Below, piece by piece: positions 6,004 through 12,741 of a stretch of 24,687 nt of DNA. Each line of letters starts with the position of its first letter. Within the stretch, counting starts at the first letter, position 1. The stretch comes from SIG440 sp045647905. Its GTDB lineage: Bacteria; Bacillota; Clostridia; Monoglobales; Monoglobaceae. The translations under genes were made by a program, and so were the position numbers. The notes beneath the pieces are model-generated. The model had not been told where the DNA came from. It was given only the letters and a program-made list of their open reading frames with translations, and made no database searches. The stretch covers positions 1 to 24,687 of the forward strand of contig JAZRMZ010000193.1 of the NCBI GenBank assembly GCA_045647905.1, given 5' to 3'.

Positions 6004-7203
6004 ATGAAAATTCTTGTTATCAATGCAGGAAGCTCATCACTCAAATATCAGCTTATTGATATGGAGACTGAAAGAGTTATGGCGAAGGGTCTTTGCGAGA
6101 GAATCGGTATTGAAGGCTCAAAGCTCAACCACACTCCCGACGGCGGAGAGAAAAATGTTATTGAAAAGGATATGAAAGACCACTCAGATGCAATCAAGAT
6201 GGTTCTTGATGCTCTTACAGACGCAAACTACGGCGTTATTTCCGATATGAGCGAAATTGCAGCAGTTGGTCATCGTGTTGTTCATGGCGGCGAAACCTTC
6301 AGCGGTTCTGTTGTTATCAACGACGAGGTTAAGAAGGCTCTTGAGGCTTGTGTTCCCCTTGCTCCCCTTCACAACCCTGCAAACCTCATCGGTATTGCAG
6401 CTTGTGAAGCGGCTATGCCCGGTGTTCCTCAGATTGGTGTGTTTGACACAGCCTTCCACCAGACAATGACAAAGGAAGCATTTATGTATGCTGTACCTTA
6501 TGAGCTTTATGAAAAGCACAAAATCAGAAGATACGGTTTCCACGGTACATCTCACAAGTATGTTGCTCAGGAAGCTGCAAAGATGCTTGGCAAAGCTCCC
6601 GAAGAACTGAAGATGATTACCTGCCATATGGGCAACGGTTCAAGTATCACGGCTGTTGATGGCGGTAAGTCTGTTGACACTTCAATGGGCTTCACTCCCC
6701 TTGCAGGTGTTGTTATGGGTACACGTTGCGGTGATATTGACCCTGCAATCGTGAAGTTTATTGCTGAAGCTGAAGGCAAGACAATTGCTGAAGTGGATTC
6801 CTTGCTCAACAAGCAGTCGGGCGTTCAGGGAATTTCGGGCGTAAGCTCCGATTTCCGTGACCTTGAGGCGGCTCAGGCTGAGGGCAACGAAAGAGCGGCT
6901 CTTGCCCTTGATATGTTTGTTGAAAGTGTAAGAAAGTTCATCGGTTCATACATGGTTAAGATGGGCGGAGTTGATGCAATCATCTTCACAGCAGGTATCG
7001 GTGAAAACACACCCGTTATGCGTGCGGCTATCACAGCTAATCTTGAAGCCTTTGGCATCAAGATTGATCCTGAGAAGAATGAAAAAGCAATTCGTGGTGC
7101 ACAGATGGATGTTTCGGCGGCTGATTCAAAGGTTAAGATTCTTGTTGTTCCCACAAATGAAGAGCTTATGATCGCTAAAGAAACTCTTGAACTGGTTAAA
7201 TAA
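6004..7203 (+). CDS. ackA: Acetate kinase
   Basis: The enzyme turns acetyl phosphate and ADP into acetate and ATP, giving substrate-level ATP in anaerobes. It is cytoplasmic and a member of the ASKHA fold. The 399 residues are the standard length. Signatures are complete: VINAGSSSLKYQLID at the N-terminus, GHRVVHGGE, FDTAFHQTM, RRYGFHGTSHKYV (active-site His), HMGNGSS, MGFTPLAGVVMGTRCGDIDP and FTAGIGEN. The ribosome binding site AAAGGAAG lies nine bases before the ATG. It is the second gene of the pta-ackA operon and is followed 21 bases later by a strong terminator. Confidence 0.97.
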   Translation: MKILVINAGSSSLKYQLIDMETERVMAKGLCERIGIEGSKLNHTPDGGEKNVIEKDMKDHSDAIKMVLDALTDANYGVISDMSEIAAVGHRVVHGGETFSGSVVINDEVKKALEACVPLAPLHNPANLIGIAACEAAMPGVPQIGVFDTAFHQTMTKEAFMYAVPYELYEKHKIRRYGFHGTSHKYVAQEAAKMLGKAPEELKMITCHMGNGSSITAVDGGKSVDTSMGFTPLAGVVMGTRCGDIDPAIVKFIAEAEGKTIAEVDSLLNKQSGVQGISGVSSDFRDLEAAQAEGNERAALALDMFVESVRKFIGSYMVKMGGVDAIIFTAGIGENTPVMRAAITANLEAFGIKIDPEKNEKAIRGAQMDVSAADSKVKILVVPTNEELMIAKETLELVK

Positions 7204-7224
7204 TAAGAATTAAATTGGTTTTTT

Positions 7225-7260
7225 CGTAGGGGAGTCCGTACAGGACTGCCCCTGCGTTTT
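7225..7260 (+). terminator. Rho-independent terminator after ackA
   Basis: CGTAGGGG-A-GTCC and GGACTGCCCCTGCG form a GC-rich stem around the loop GTACA, followed by TTTT. It ends only 44 bases before the sigH start codon. Confidence 0.8.
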
Positions 7261-7304
7261 ATATGCAGATAAATCTTTTGATAAGCACGGAAAGGGGGCG
7301 CAGT

Positions 7305-7925
7305 ATGTCTGATCTTTTTGAAAGGTATGAAAAAATGACCGATGAGGAGCTGGTGGAGCTTTCGGCGTTGGGTGATGAATATGCCGCAGAATGTATCCTG
7401 GGCAGATATAAAAATCTTGTGAGGTCAAGGTCAAGAATGTATTTTCTTGCCGGTGCAGACAATGAGGATATTATTCAGGAGGGTATGATTGGTCTTTTTA
7501 AGGCTATCCGTGACTTTGATAGCGCGCGACAGGCATCCTTCAGAGGCTTTGCGGAGCTGTGTGTGAAGCGTCAGCTGATTACGGCAGTTAAAACGGCAAC
7601 AAGGCAAAAACATATGCCCCTTAATACTTATGTTTCATTGAGCAATCCAATGTATGACGGCGATTCGGAAGGGATTTTGGAGGAAATTCTGCCCACTGTT
7701 TTGGAATCCGACCCCGAACATCTTTTTATTACCAAAGAGAACACAGAATTTCTCAGCGTTAAAATGGATGAAGTTTTGAGTCAGCTGGAAAAATCTGTTC
7801 TTTCGCTGTATCTTGAAGGAAAGTCGTATCAGGAAATTTCGGCAATTCTGGACAAGCCTCAGAAGTCAATTGACAATGCTCTGCAAAGGGTGAAAAAGAA
7901 AATGGAGAAGTTTGATAATATATAA
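7305..7925 (+). CDS. sigH: RNA polymerase sporulation sigma factor SigH
   Basis: The protein has 206 residues and matches SigH (Spo0H) closely. Region 2 reads YFLAGADNEDIIQEGMIGLFKAIRDF (about residues 46-71), followed by FAELCVKRQLITAVKTATRQKHMPLNTYVSL, a segment diagnostic for SigH. Region 4 is SYQEISAILDKPQKSIDNALQRVKKK near the C-terminus. SigH directs RNA polymerase to early sporulation and transition-phase genes. The ATG at 7305 has GGGGGC seven bases ahead; in-frame starts further up overlap the terminator. Here sigH follows ackA instead of the ribosomal or secE genes often found beside it. No clear promoter fits between terminator and gene. Confidence 0.93.
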   Translation: MSDLFERYEKMTDEELVELSALGDEYAAECILGRYKNLVRSRSRMYFLAGADNEDIIQEGMIGLFKAIRDFDSARQASFRGFAELCVKRQLITAVKTATRQKHMPLNTYVSLSNPMYDGDSEGILEEILPTVLESDPEHLFITKENTEFLSVKMDEVLSQLEKSVLSLYLEGKSYQEISAILDKPQKSIDNALQRVKKKMEKFDNI

Positions 7926-8000
7926 ATTTTATGCACAAAACAGGAAAAAACTGTAAAATTTTTTAAGCGAAAATTTGTGTGTCAAGAAAAACTTTTTGAA

Positions 8001-8042
8001 ATTATGTAAACCATAAATGTGGCAGGAATTGGTTTACATAAT
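8001..8042. repeat. Perfect 12-base inverted repeat
   Basis: ATTATGTAAACC (8001-8012) and GGTTTACATAAT (8031-8042) are exact reverse complements separated by 18 bases. There is no T-run, so it is unlikely to be a terminator. An operator or a structured RNA element fits better. Eleven bases of the right arm recur at 9540-9550. Confidence 0.8.
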
Positions 8043-8075
8043 ATAGGTGACAAGCACCAAACCCACGTATATAAG

Positions 8076-8105
8076 TTATTAACAGAGTTATCCACGTTAT
8101 CCACA
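8076..8105 (+). promoter_or_regulatory. Cluster of DnaA-box-like 9-mers
   Basis: TTATCCACG (8088-8096) and the exact consensus TTATCCACA (8097-8105) are directly adjacent, and TTATTAACA (8076-8084) is a looser match in the same orientation. All three fall within 30 bases and are followed by AT-rich sequence. Confidence 0.55.
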
Positions 8106-8392
8106 GGTTTGGGGATATATGCAGGTAAAAAATGGTAAAAATAGGGCAAAAACTGTGGGAAAGCCTATGTTTATCGGGCTTTGCCAAACTGACAAAAAAA
8201 TGGCTTTTGGTTTACAATAATATTTTTTGTTGTTTGAAAAAGTTGATTGTTGCAGAATGAATTTTTAGTTAATTTTGATAAAAAAATCAGCCTGAAGTTT
8301 TTTGAGTTTGGAAAATAATTTTAAATGCCGTTGCGGGTGCTTTGACGAATCAAAGTTATTTCGGATTGAGCAAAGATTCTTTTCAAAAGTAC

Positions 8393-8421
8393 TTGAAAAT
8401 ACCTGAAAAATGGGTTATACT
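8393..8421 (+). promoter_or_regulatory. SigA-type promoter of the DUF1858 gene
   Basis: TTGAAA (8393-8398) and TATACT (8416-8421) have a 17-base spacer, 48 bases before the ATG. Confidence 0.75.
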
Positions 8422-8469
8422 ATTAGTGGTAGAATAAAATAAACGTTGAATGAAAGTGAGGTTGTGAAA

Positions 8470-8676
8470 ATGGCTAAGGTTACAAAGGATACAATTATTC
8501 TTGATGTTCTTCGTCTTGACCCCGAGACTGCACCTTTCTTCCTTGAAATTGGAATGCATTGTCTTGGTTGCCCTTCTGCAAGCGGTGAGAGTATAGAACA
8601 GGCTTGTATGGTGCACGGTACAGATGCAGATGCCCTTGTTGAAAAGATTAATGCTTTTCTTGAATCAAAGGCGTAA
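8470..8676 (+). CDS. DUF1858 domain-containing protein
   Basis: The small 68-residue protein fills one DUF1858 domain: the N-terminal ITKDTIILDVL-like start (here VTKDTIILDVLRLDPE), the central GMHCLGCPSASGESIEQAC and the closing helix DALVEKINAFLE. The C-x2-C of HCLGCP is the hallmark of the family, which also forms the N-terminal part of ScdA/RIC-type iron-sulfur repair proteins. A redox or metal role is an inference. The ATG at 8470 is preceded by GAGG at eight bases; an upstream in-frame ATG at 8446 lacks a site. It has its own promoter and terminator, so it is monocistronic. Confidence 0.88.
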   Translation: MAKVTKDTIILDVLRLDPETAPFFLEIGMHCLGCPSASGESIEQACMVHGTDADALVEKINAFLESKA

Positions 8677-8694
8677 AAAGAGGTTGAAGTCTTT

Positions 8695-8730
8695 AAAAGC
8701 CGTTCTCTGATTTTGGGAACGGCTTTTTTG
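8695..8730 (+). terminator. Rho-independent terminator of the DUF1858 gene
   Basis: AAAAGCCGTTC (8695-8705) pairs with GAACGGCTTTT (8717-8727) across an 11-base loop and continues into a T-run. The T-run is shared with the start of the following palindrome. Confidence 0.88.
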
Positions 8731-8907
8731 TATAATAGGAAATTGTGAATTTCCTATTATACAAAAAACAAAAATTAAATTGTCCGTGCGAAATTTTCCG
8801 CCGATGGCGGAAACGCACATGGGCGAAAAAAGCTGTATCCTTTTCTGCCCGCCGCAGGCGAGCGCCAAAGGCGCTTTTTTATATAATAAGAAATTGCGAA
8901 TTTCCTA
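8724..8907 (+). repeat. Family-2 composite repeat: two near-identical 33-base palindromic blocks around a hairpin-rich core
   Basis: The first block forms a perfect 21-base stem with a 3-base loop (8724-8744 with 8748-8768; the core is AGGAAATT-GTG-AATTTCCT). A direct copy of its first 33 bases recurs at 8875-8907 with three substitutions. Between them lie a hairpin TTTCCGCC-GAT-GGCGGAAA (8795-8813) nested inside GTGCG/CGCAC, and the run CGAAAAAAGCTGTATCC. No open reading frame is present. An inverted relative of the right half occurs at 15927-15980, so this is a dispersed, non-autonomous element. Confidence 0.75.
8861..8880 (+). terminator. Small terminator-like hairpin inside the family-2 repeat
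   Basis: AGCGCC-AAA-GGCGCT is a perfect 6-base stem with a 3-base loop, followed by T. It could stop transcripts coming through the DUF1858 terminator, or it may simply be part of the repeat. Confidence 0.5.
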
Positions 8908-8909
8908 AT

Positions 8910-9015
8910 CAAATGTTGAGGTGAATCACTTTGGAGAGATCCTTCGCTTCACTCAGGATGACCGCTTTGATGTGATTCTGAGCCATAGGCGAAGATCTTT
9001 TATATCCAACATTTG
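8910..9015. repeat. Family-1-related hairpin element
   Basis: The outer arms CAAATGTTG (8910-8918) and CAACATTTG (9007-9015) are exact reverse complements. Inside, AGATCCTTCGCTTCACTCAG and the segment ending GGCGAAGATCT give a second inverted pair with the family-1 signature (CTTCGC...CTCAGGATGA). It follows the family-2 element directly, so the two repeat types are stacked. The bases from 9016 to 9064 show nothing further. Confidence 0.65.
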
Positions 9016-9064
9016 CAATAGAATTTTTTTGCTGTTATTTTTGGTTCTGTACGCTCTCTACATT

Positions 9065-9472
9065 TCACGGACGGCAATTTTTGCAGGGCTTATAACCGCT
9101 GTTTGCGGCTTCTTCGGAGCTTTCAAAAAACACCTGATTTTTCGGGTGAGGCAAAGTGTGGCAGGAGGGTAAATGATACTTTTTTGAATTCTTGTTGCCT
9201 ATTATATCATAAGAAATTTTTTCTTCCTCAACTTCTTTTTCTTCGGTTGCAACAACTTCTTCCGTGCTTACAACCGTATTTATCTGCTCTGTTGAGGCCT
9301 CACCACTTGTTACTTCTTCAATTTCAAAAGTGTCATTCTCCGAAACAAAAACTTCATCTTCTTCAAAAACTTCCGCAACTGCAACATCAGCATTTTCTTC
9401 AACATCATATTTTTCCGCAGAACATCCGCAAAGAATAAACATAATCAACATTATCAACAAAAACTTTTTCAT
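9065..9472 (-). CDS. Lipoprotein with C-terminal Ada-like Cys4 metal-binding domain
   Basis: The protein has 135 residues. A Lys-rich start and hydrophobic stretch end in the lipobox ILCGC, so it should be a membrane-anchored exported lipoprotein. A long linker (about residues 22-90) is dominated by Glu, Val, Ala, Ser and Thr. The C-terminal segment YHLPSCHTLP...SGYKPCKNCRP resembles the small zinc-binding fold of the Ada N-terminus and of tails on secreted nucleases, with four Cys/His positions. Its function is unknown; a scaffold or metal- or DNA-binding tail outside the cell is possible. I chose the ATG at 9472 because AAAGGG lies ten bases upstream; the ATG at 9481 would be too close. It diverges from an Xre regulator gene. 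Confidence 0.72.
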   Translation of the reverse strand: MKKFLLIMLIMFILCGCSAEKYDVEENADVAVAEVFEEDEVFVSENDTFEIEEVTSGEASTEQINTVVSTEEVVATEEKEVEEEKISYDIIGNKNSKKYHLPSCHTLPHPKNQVFFESSEEAANSGYKPCKNCRP

Positions 9473-9524
9473 TTTTATCATACCCTTTCAATGTAATAAT
9501 TTTAACATTTTTACTATGCATAAT

Positions 9525-9570
9525 ATGTAAAAAAATGTCGTTTACATAATTTATTTAGCTTGATTATACT
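9525..9570 (+). promoter_or_regulatory. Promoter of the 109-residue Xre gene, with an overlapping inverted repeat
   Basis: TTTACA (9541-9546) and TATACT (9565-9570) have an 18-base spacer. The inverted repeat ATGTAAA (9525-9531) / TTTACAT (9541-9547) covers the -35 box, which is typical of autorepression. GTTTACATAAT here is identical to part of the inverted repeat at 8032-8042. Confidence 0.55.
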
Positions 9571-9638
9571 ATTTATTTAGTTTTTGTGTCAATACTTATT
9601 TTATATAATAGTAAAAAAAGAATAAAAGAGGTATTAAC

Positions 9639-9968
9639 ATGAACGCAGAATTAGATTTTAGAGCGATAGGTAGTCGTATACAGAAATACAGAACAGATCG
9701 TCGAATGACTCAAGAAGAATTATCAGAACTTATCGGCACCAGTCAAAAGTATATTTCACGAATAGAAATGGGTTATCACAATATAAAGCTTGAAACCATT
9801 TCTTCAATTGCCAAAGCCCTTGATATTTCCATAGATTCTCTTGTTTACGGTTATGATTTCACCTCTGATTCTGCATATAATATTATTTTATCCGAAATCC
9901 GCGACATGACCCCAAAACAGCTTGAAATGCTTCGGGAAAACATCAGCACAATAAAAAAGTTTAAATAA
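9639..9968 (+). CDS. Xre-family HTH transcriptional regulator
   Basis: The protein has 109 residues. The HTH of the Cro/C1 type occupies about residues 8-67: IGSRIQKYRTDRRMTQEELSELIGTSQKYISRIEMG, then LETISSIAKALDISIDSLV. A short helical C-terminus (about 75-109, ending in Lys-rich ISTIKKFK) may serve in dimerisation. It differs from the 72-residue cluster at 2588-3384 in length and sequence. An AGAGG ribosome binding site stands seven bases before the ATG, and a strong terminator follows. It lies between the divergent lipoprotein and the calcium ATPase. Control of the lipoprotein and of itself is likely from the shared intergenic region. Confidence 0.87.
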   Translation: MNAELDFRAIGSRIQKYRTDRRMTQEELSELIGTSQKYISRIEMGYHNIKLETISSIAKALDISIDSLVYGYDFTSDSAYNIILSEIRDMTPKQLEMLRENISTIKKFK

Positions 9969-10002
9969 TTGATTCTGATAAATATTAAGATTCTTCATTT
10001 AC

Positions 10003-10032
10003 AAAACCTTCCCCTTGTCGGGAAGGTTTTTT
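10003..10032 (+). terminator. Rho-independent terminator after the Xre gene
   Basis: AAAACCTTCCC (10003-10013) pairs with GGGAAGGTTTT (10020-10030) around a 6-base loop, followed by T. Confidence 0.88.
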
Positions 10033-10092
10033 GCATAAAATCCCACTTGTCCGAATATGATGTACAAAAAACATAGGACAAGGAGTGGTTTG

Positions 10093-12726
10093 GTGGAAAG
10101 TGTAAAAGGATTGAGCATCACCGAAGTTCAGGAATCACGGGAGCAAAACGGTACAAACCGTTTGAGTGAAAAGGAACGGTCAACATTATGGAAAAAGTAT
10201 TGGGAAAAGTTTGACGACCCCATTATAACCATTTTGCTCATAGCCTTGGGAATCAACTTGATTTTTACCTTTTTGGGCAAGGTTGACTGGTTTGAATGTC
10301 TTGGAATTTTTATTTCGGTTATGATTGCCACATGGGTCAGCGCCCTCTCGGAATACAAAAACGAAGAAGCCTTTTTGATTATTCAAAAGGAAGCCTCAAA
10401 AGTCAGATGCAAGGTTTACCGTGACGGAAACGTGACAGAAATCGGTATTGACGATATTGTTAAAGGTGACTATGTTCTTTTGCAACCCGGTGATATTATC
10501 CCTGCCGACGGTGAGGTTTTTCGGGGGAGCATCAAGGTTGACCAATCGGCACTCAACGGCGAAAATAAGGAGCTTGAAAAAAGTGTTTCAAAAGGAAAGC
10601 CCGAATTCAGAAGCCGTTTTATTGATTTTTGGGACAAAAACAGCCTTTTCAGAGGTGCGGTTGTTTGTTCGGGTCAATGCATAATGAAAGTGACTCAGAT
10701 AGGCGACAAAACAGTTTACGGACAACTCAGCCGTGAGGACGAGGGGGAAGAGCGCCTCAGCCCTTTGCAGCTTAAACTTTCAGAACTGGCAAAAAAAATA
10801 AGCCGGTTCGGTTATATGGGCGCGGCAACTGTTGCATTTGTTTATCTTGTTCAACAGATTTTTGTTGATAACGGCTGGCAATTTGCCAAAGTGGCGGAAT
10901 ACTTTTTTTCCAAGTCGCAATTTCTTGCCGATGTTGTCAATGCCGTTATTATGGGCGTTACGGTTATTGTGGTTTCGGTGCCCGAAGGTTTGCCTCTGAT
11001 GATTGCAATTGTATGCTCCCTCAACATGAAAAAAATGATGAAAAACAACGTCCTTGTGAGAAAACTCATCGGAATTGAAACGGCAGGAAGCATCAATATT
11101 TTGTTTTCGGACAAAACAGGAACAATCACCTGCGGAAAACTTCAGGTGTTGAATTTTTTTGACGGACAAGGGAACGTATATGAAAAAAAGAGCAATATTC
11201 CTTCAGGGTTGCGGAAAATGATTGAATATTCAATTATTGGCAACAGCGGCGCACAACTGTCCAAAGGAAAAATAATCGGCGGCAATGCCACCGAAAAGGC
11301 ACTTCTTGACTTTCTTTGCGGTGACGGTGATTGCAATGTAAAGCTCAGAAAAATCAGAGAAAACCTGTTTTCAAGCGAAGCAAAATTCTCGCAAACGCAG
11401 GTTGAGGGAGAGTTTTCGGGGGTGCTGATTAAAGGTGCGCCCGAAAGAATTCTGAAAAAATGTACTTCCTTTTATGACGGTGAGGGACGTGAAAAAACGC
11501 TGACCGGAACGGCGGAACTTAATCGAAAAATTGACGAAATGGCAAAACGCTGCATCAGGGTTATTGCCCTTGCAACATCAAAGACTTTTACTGACGGGAA
11601 AATCCCCGACGGCATGACCTTGGTTGGGCTTGTGGGGATTCGGGATGATGTGCGACCCGATGTTGTGGCTTCGGTCAGAGAAGTTAAACGAGCAGGAATC
11701 CAGACCGTTATGATTACGGGCGATAAAAAAGAAACTGCCGTTGCCATTGCCAAAGAAGTTGGCATCATGGACAGCAGTCGTAATGTTGTTCTGACCTCGG
11801 AGGATTTGCAAAAAATGAGCGATGATGAAATTTGTGAAATCCTTTCGGACATAAGAGTTATTGCAAGAGCCTTGCCAACCGACAAAAGCCGTTTGGTCAG
11901 GATTGCTCAGGAAAAAGGTCTTGTTGTTGGAATGACCGGAGACGGAGTTAATGATTTGGCGGCTTTGCGCCGTGCCGACGTGGGTTTTGCCATGGGAAGC
12001 GGAACCGATGTTGCAAAGGCGGCGGGGGATATTGTTGTCCTTGACGACAATTTTTCATCAATCCGGGCTGCGGTTCTGTACGGCAGAACCATTTATAAAA
12101 GTATAAAAAAATTTGTTGTCTGTCAGATGACAATCAACATTGCCGCTGTGCTTGTTTCGGTGGTTGGACCACTTATGGGAATTGAAAAACCTCTGGGAAT
12201 CACGCAGATGCTCTGGATAAATCTGATTATGGATACCCTTGCGGCAATTGCCTTTGGGGGCGAGCCTGCATTGGGACAGTATATGTTTGACAAGCCAAAA
12301 CAGCGAAACGAAAAGATTCTTGATATGCGTGCATGGAGCGCAATTGTTGTTGGCGCTGTATTCACCTTTGCAGTGAGCCTTGTGTTTTTCCTGTCGGATG
12401 AAATGCGTTATGCATTCAGAGCAGGCGAAAATAATATATATTTTTACACGGGATATTTCAACTTTTTTGTGTTTGCCGGTGTGTTTAACGCTTTCAATTC
12501 AAGATGCGAGGGAATTGACTTGCTTGACCACATTTCACTCAACAAACCATTTTTGTTCATAATCGGTTTGATTTGCGCAGTTCAGATTGCCATGACCTAT
12601 TTCGGCGGGCCTGTTCTGAGGACAGCAGGATTAATGCCAAAGGAATGGCTTGCGGCAGTTTTGCCTGCCTTGCTTGTGATTCCTGTTGACCTGATGCGAA
12701 AACTGATTATCGGCAAAAGCCGCTAA
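10093..12726 (+). CDS. Calcium-translocating P-type ATPase, PMCA type (P2B-like)
   Basis: This integral membrane cation pump has 878 residues. An N-terminal cytoplasmic segment (GLSITEVQESREQNGTNRL) precedes M1-M2, the actuator domain, M3-M4 with the ion-site motif VSVPEGLP (Pro297 on), the phosphorylation site SDKTGTIT (Asp340), the nucleotide domain, TGDKKETA and the hinge MTGDGVNDLAALRRADVG (Asp617, Asp621). M6 has QMLWINLIMDTLAAIAFGGEP, as in calcium ATPases of the plasma-membrane type. The actuator loop, normally TGES, reads NGEN (155-158); the essential Glu is kept. A GTG at 10093 with AAGGAG seven bases ahead fits the family N-terminus better than the ATG at 10057, which has no site. 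A loose TTGCAT/TATGAT pair lies just upstream. Only 15 bases separate its stop from the convergent carboxypeptidase. Confidence 0.93.
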   Translation: MESVKGLSITEVQESREQNGTNRLSEKERSTLWKKYWEKFDDPIITILLIALGINLIFTFLGKVDWFECLGIFISVMIATWVSALSEYKNEEAFLIIQKEASKVRCKVYRDGNVTEIGIDDIVKGDYVLLQPGDIIPADGEVFRGSIKVDQSALNGENKELEKSVSKGKPEFRSRFIDFWDKNSLFRGAVVCSGQCIMKVTQIGDKTVYGQLSREDEGEERLSPLQLKLSELAKKISRFGYMGAATVAFVYLVQQIFVDNGWQFAKVAEYFFSKSQFLADVVNAVIMGVTVIVVSVPEGLPLMIAIVCSLNMKKMMKNNVLVRKLIGIETAGSINILFSDKTGTITCGKLQVLNFFDGQGNVYEKKSNIPSGLRKMIEYSIIGNSGAQLSKGKIIGGNATEKALLDFLCGDGDCNVKLRKIRENLFSSEAKFSQTQVEGEFSGVLIKGAPERILKKCTSFYDGEGREKTLTGTAELNRKIDEMAKRCIRVIALATSKTFTDGKIPDGMTLVGLVGIRDDVRPDVVASVREVKRAGIQTVMITGDKKETAVAIAKEVGIMDSSRNVVLTSEDLQKMSDDEICEILSDIRVIARALPTDKSRLVRIAQEKGLVVGMTGDGVNDLAALRRADVGFAMGSGTDVAKAAGDIVVLDDNFSSIRAAVLYGRTIYKSIKKFVVCQMTINIAAVLVSVVGPLMGIEKPLGITQMLWINLIMDTLAAIAFGGEPALGQYMFDKPKQRNEKILDMRAWSAIVVGAVFTFAVSLVFFLSDEMRYAFRAGENNIYFYTGYFNFFVFAGVFNAFNSRCEGIDLLDHISLNKPFLFIIGLICAVQIAMTYFGGPVLRTAGLMPKEWLAAVLPALLVIPVDLMRKLIIGKSR

Positions 12727-12741
12727 CATTTGTTACATAAT

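Larger units (their letters stand above)
7926..8392. other. Non-coding region between sigH and the DUF1858 gene
   Basis: About 470 bases hold no convincing gene. No sigH terminator with a T-run is obvious. The stretch contains a perfect 12-base inverted repeat (8001-8042), DnaA-box-like 9-mers (8076-8105), a small inverted repeat AAAGCC/GGCTTT (about 8160-8181), and a partial third copy of the repeat arm, GGTTTACA (8209-8216). The second half is very AT-rich. The combination looks regulatory, but I cannot assign a known RNA family to it. Confidence 0.5.

Noticed and set aside
6184..6627. Minus-strand frame of 147 codons inside ackA
   Set aside because: It lies wholly within acetate kinase, whose motifs run through this part; codon bias of ackA explains the open antisense frame.
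8002..8187. Minus-strand frame of 61 codons between sigH and the DUF1858 gene
   Set aside because: No ribosome binding site, low-complexity AT-rich codons, and it crosses the inverted repeat and DnaA-like boxes.
8132..8260. Plus-strand frame of 42 codons after the DnaA-like boxes, considered as an Sda-like checkpoint protein
   Set aside because: The sequence has no likeness to Sda, the ribosome binding site is weak and the composition is that of AT-rich intergenic DNA.
7926..8392. Known structured RNA (RNase P, tmRNA, SRP RNA, 6S) in the gap after sigH
   Set aside because: None of the conserved sequence blocks of these RNAs could be found; 6S, which is poorly conserved, cannot be fully excluded by eye.
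9103..9530. Plus-strand frames opposite the lipoprotein gene, rich in Leu, Gln and Ser
   Set aside because: They are antisense shadows of the Glu/Val/Thr-rich linker of the lipoprotein.
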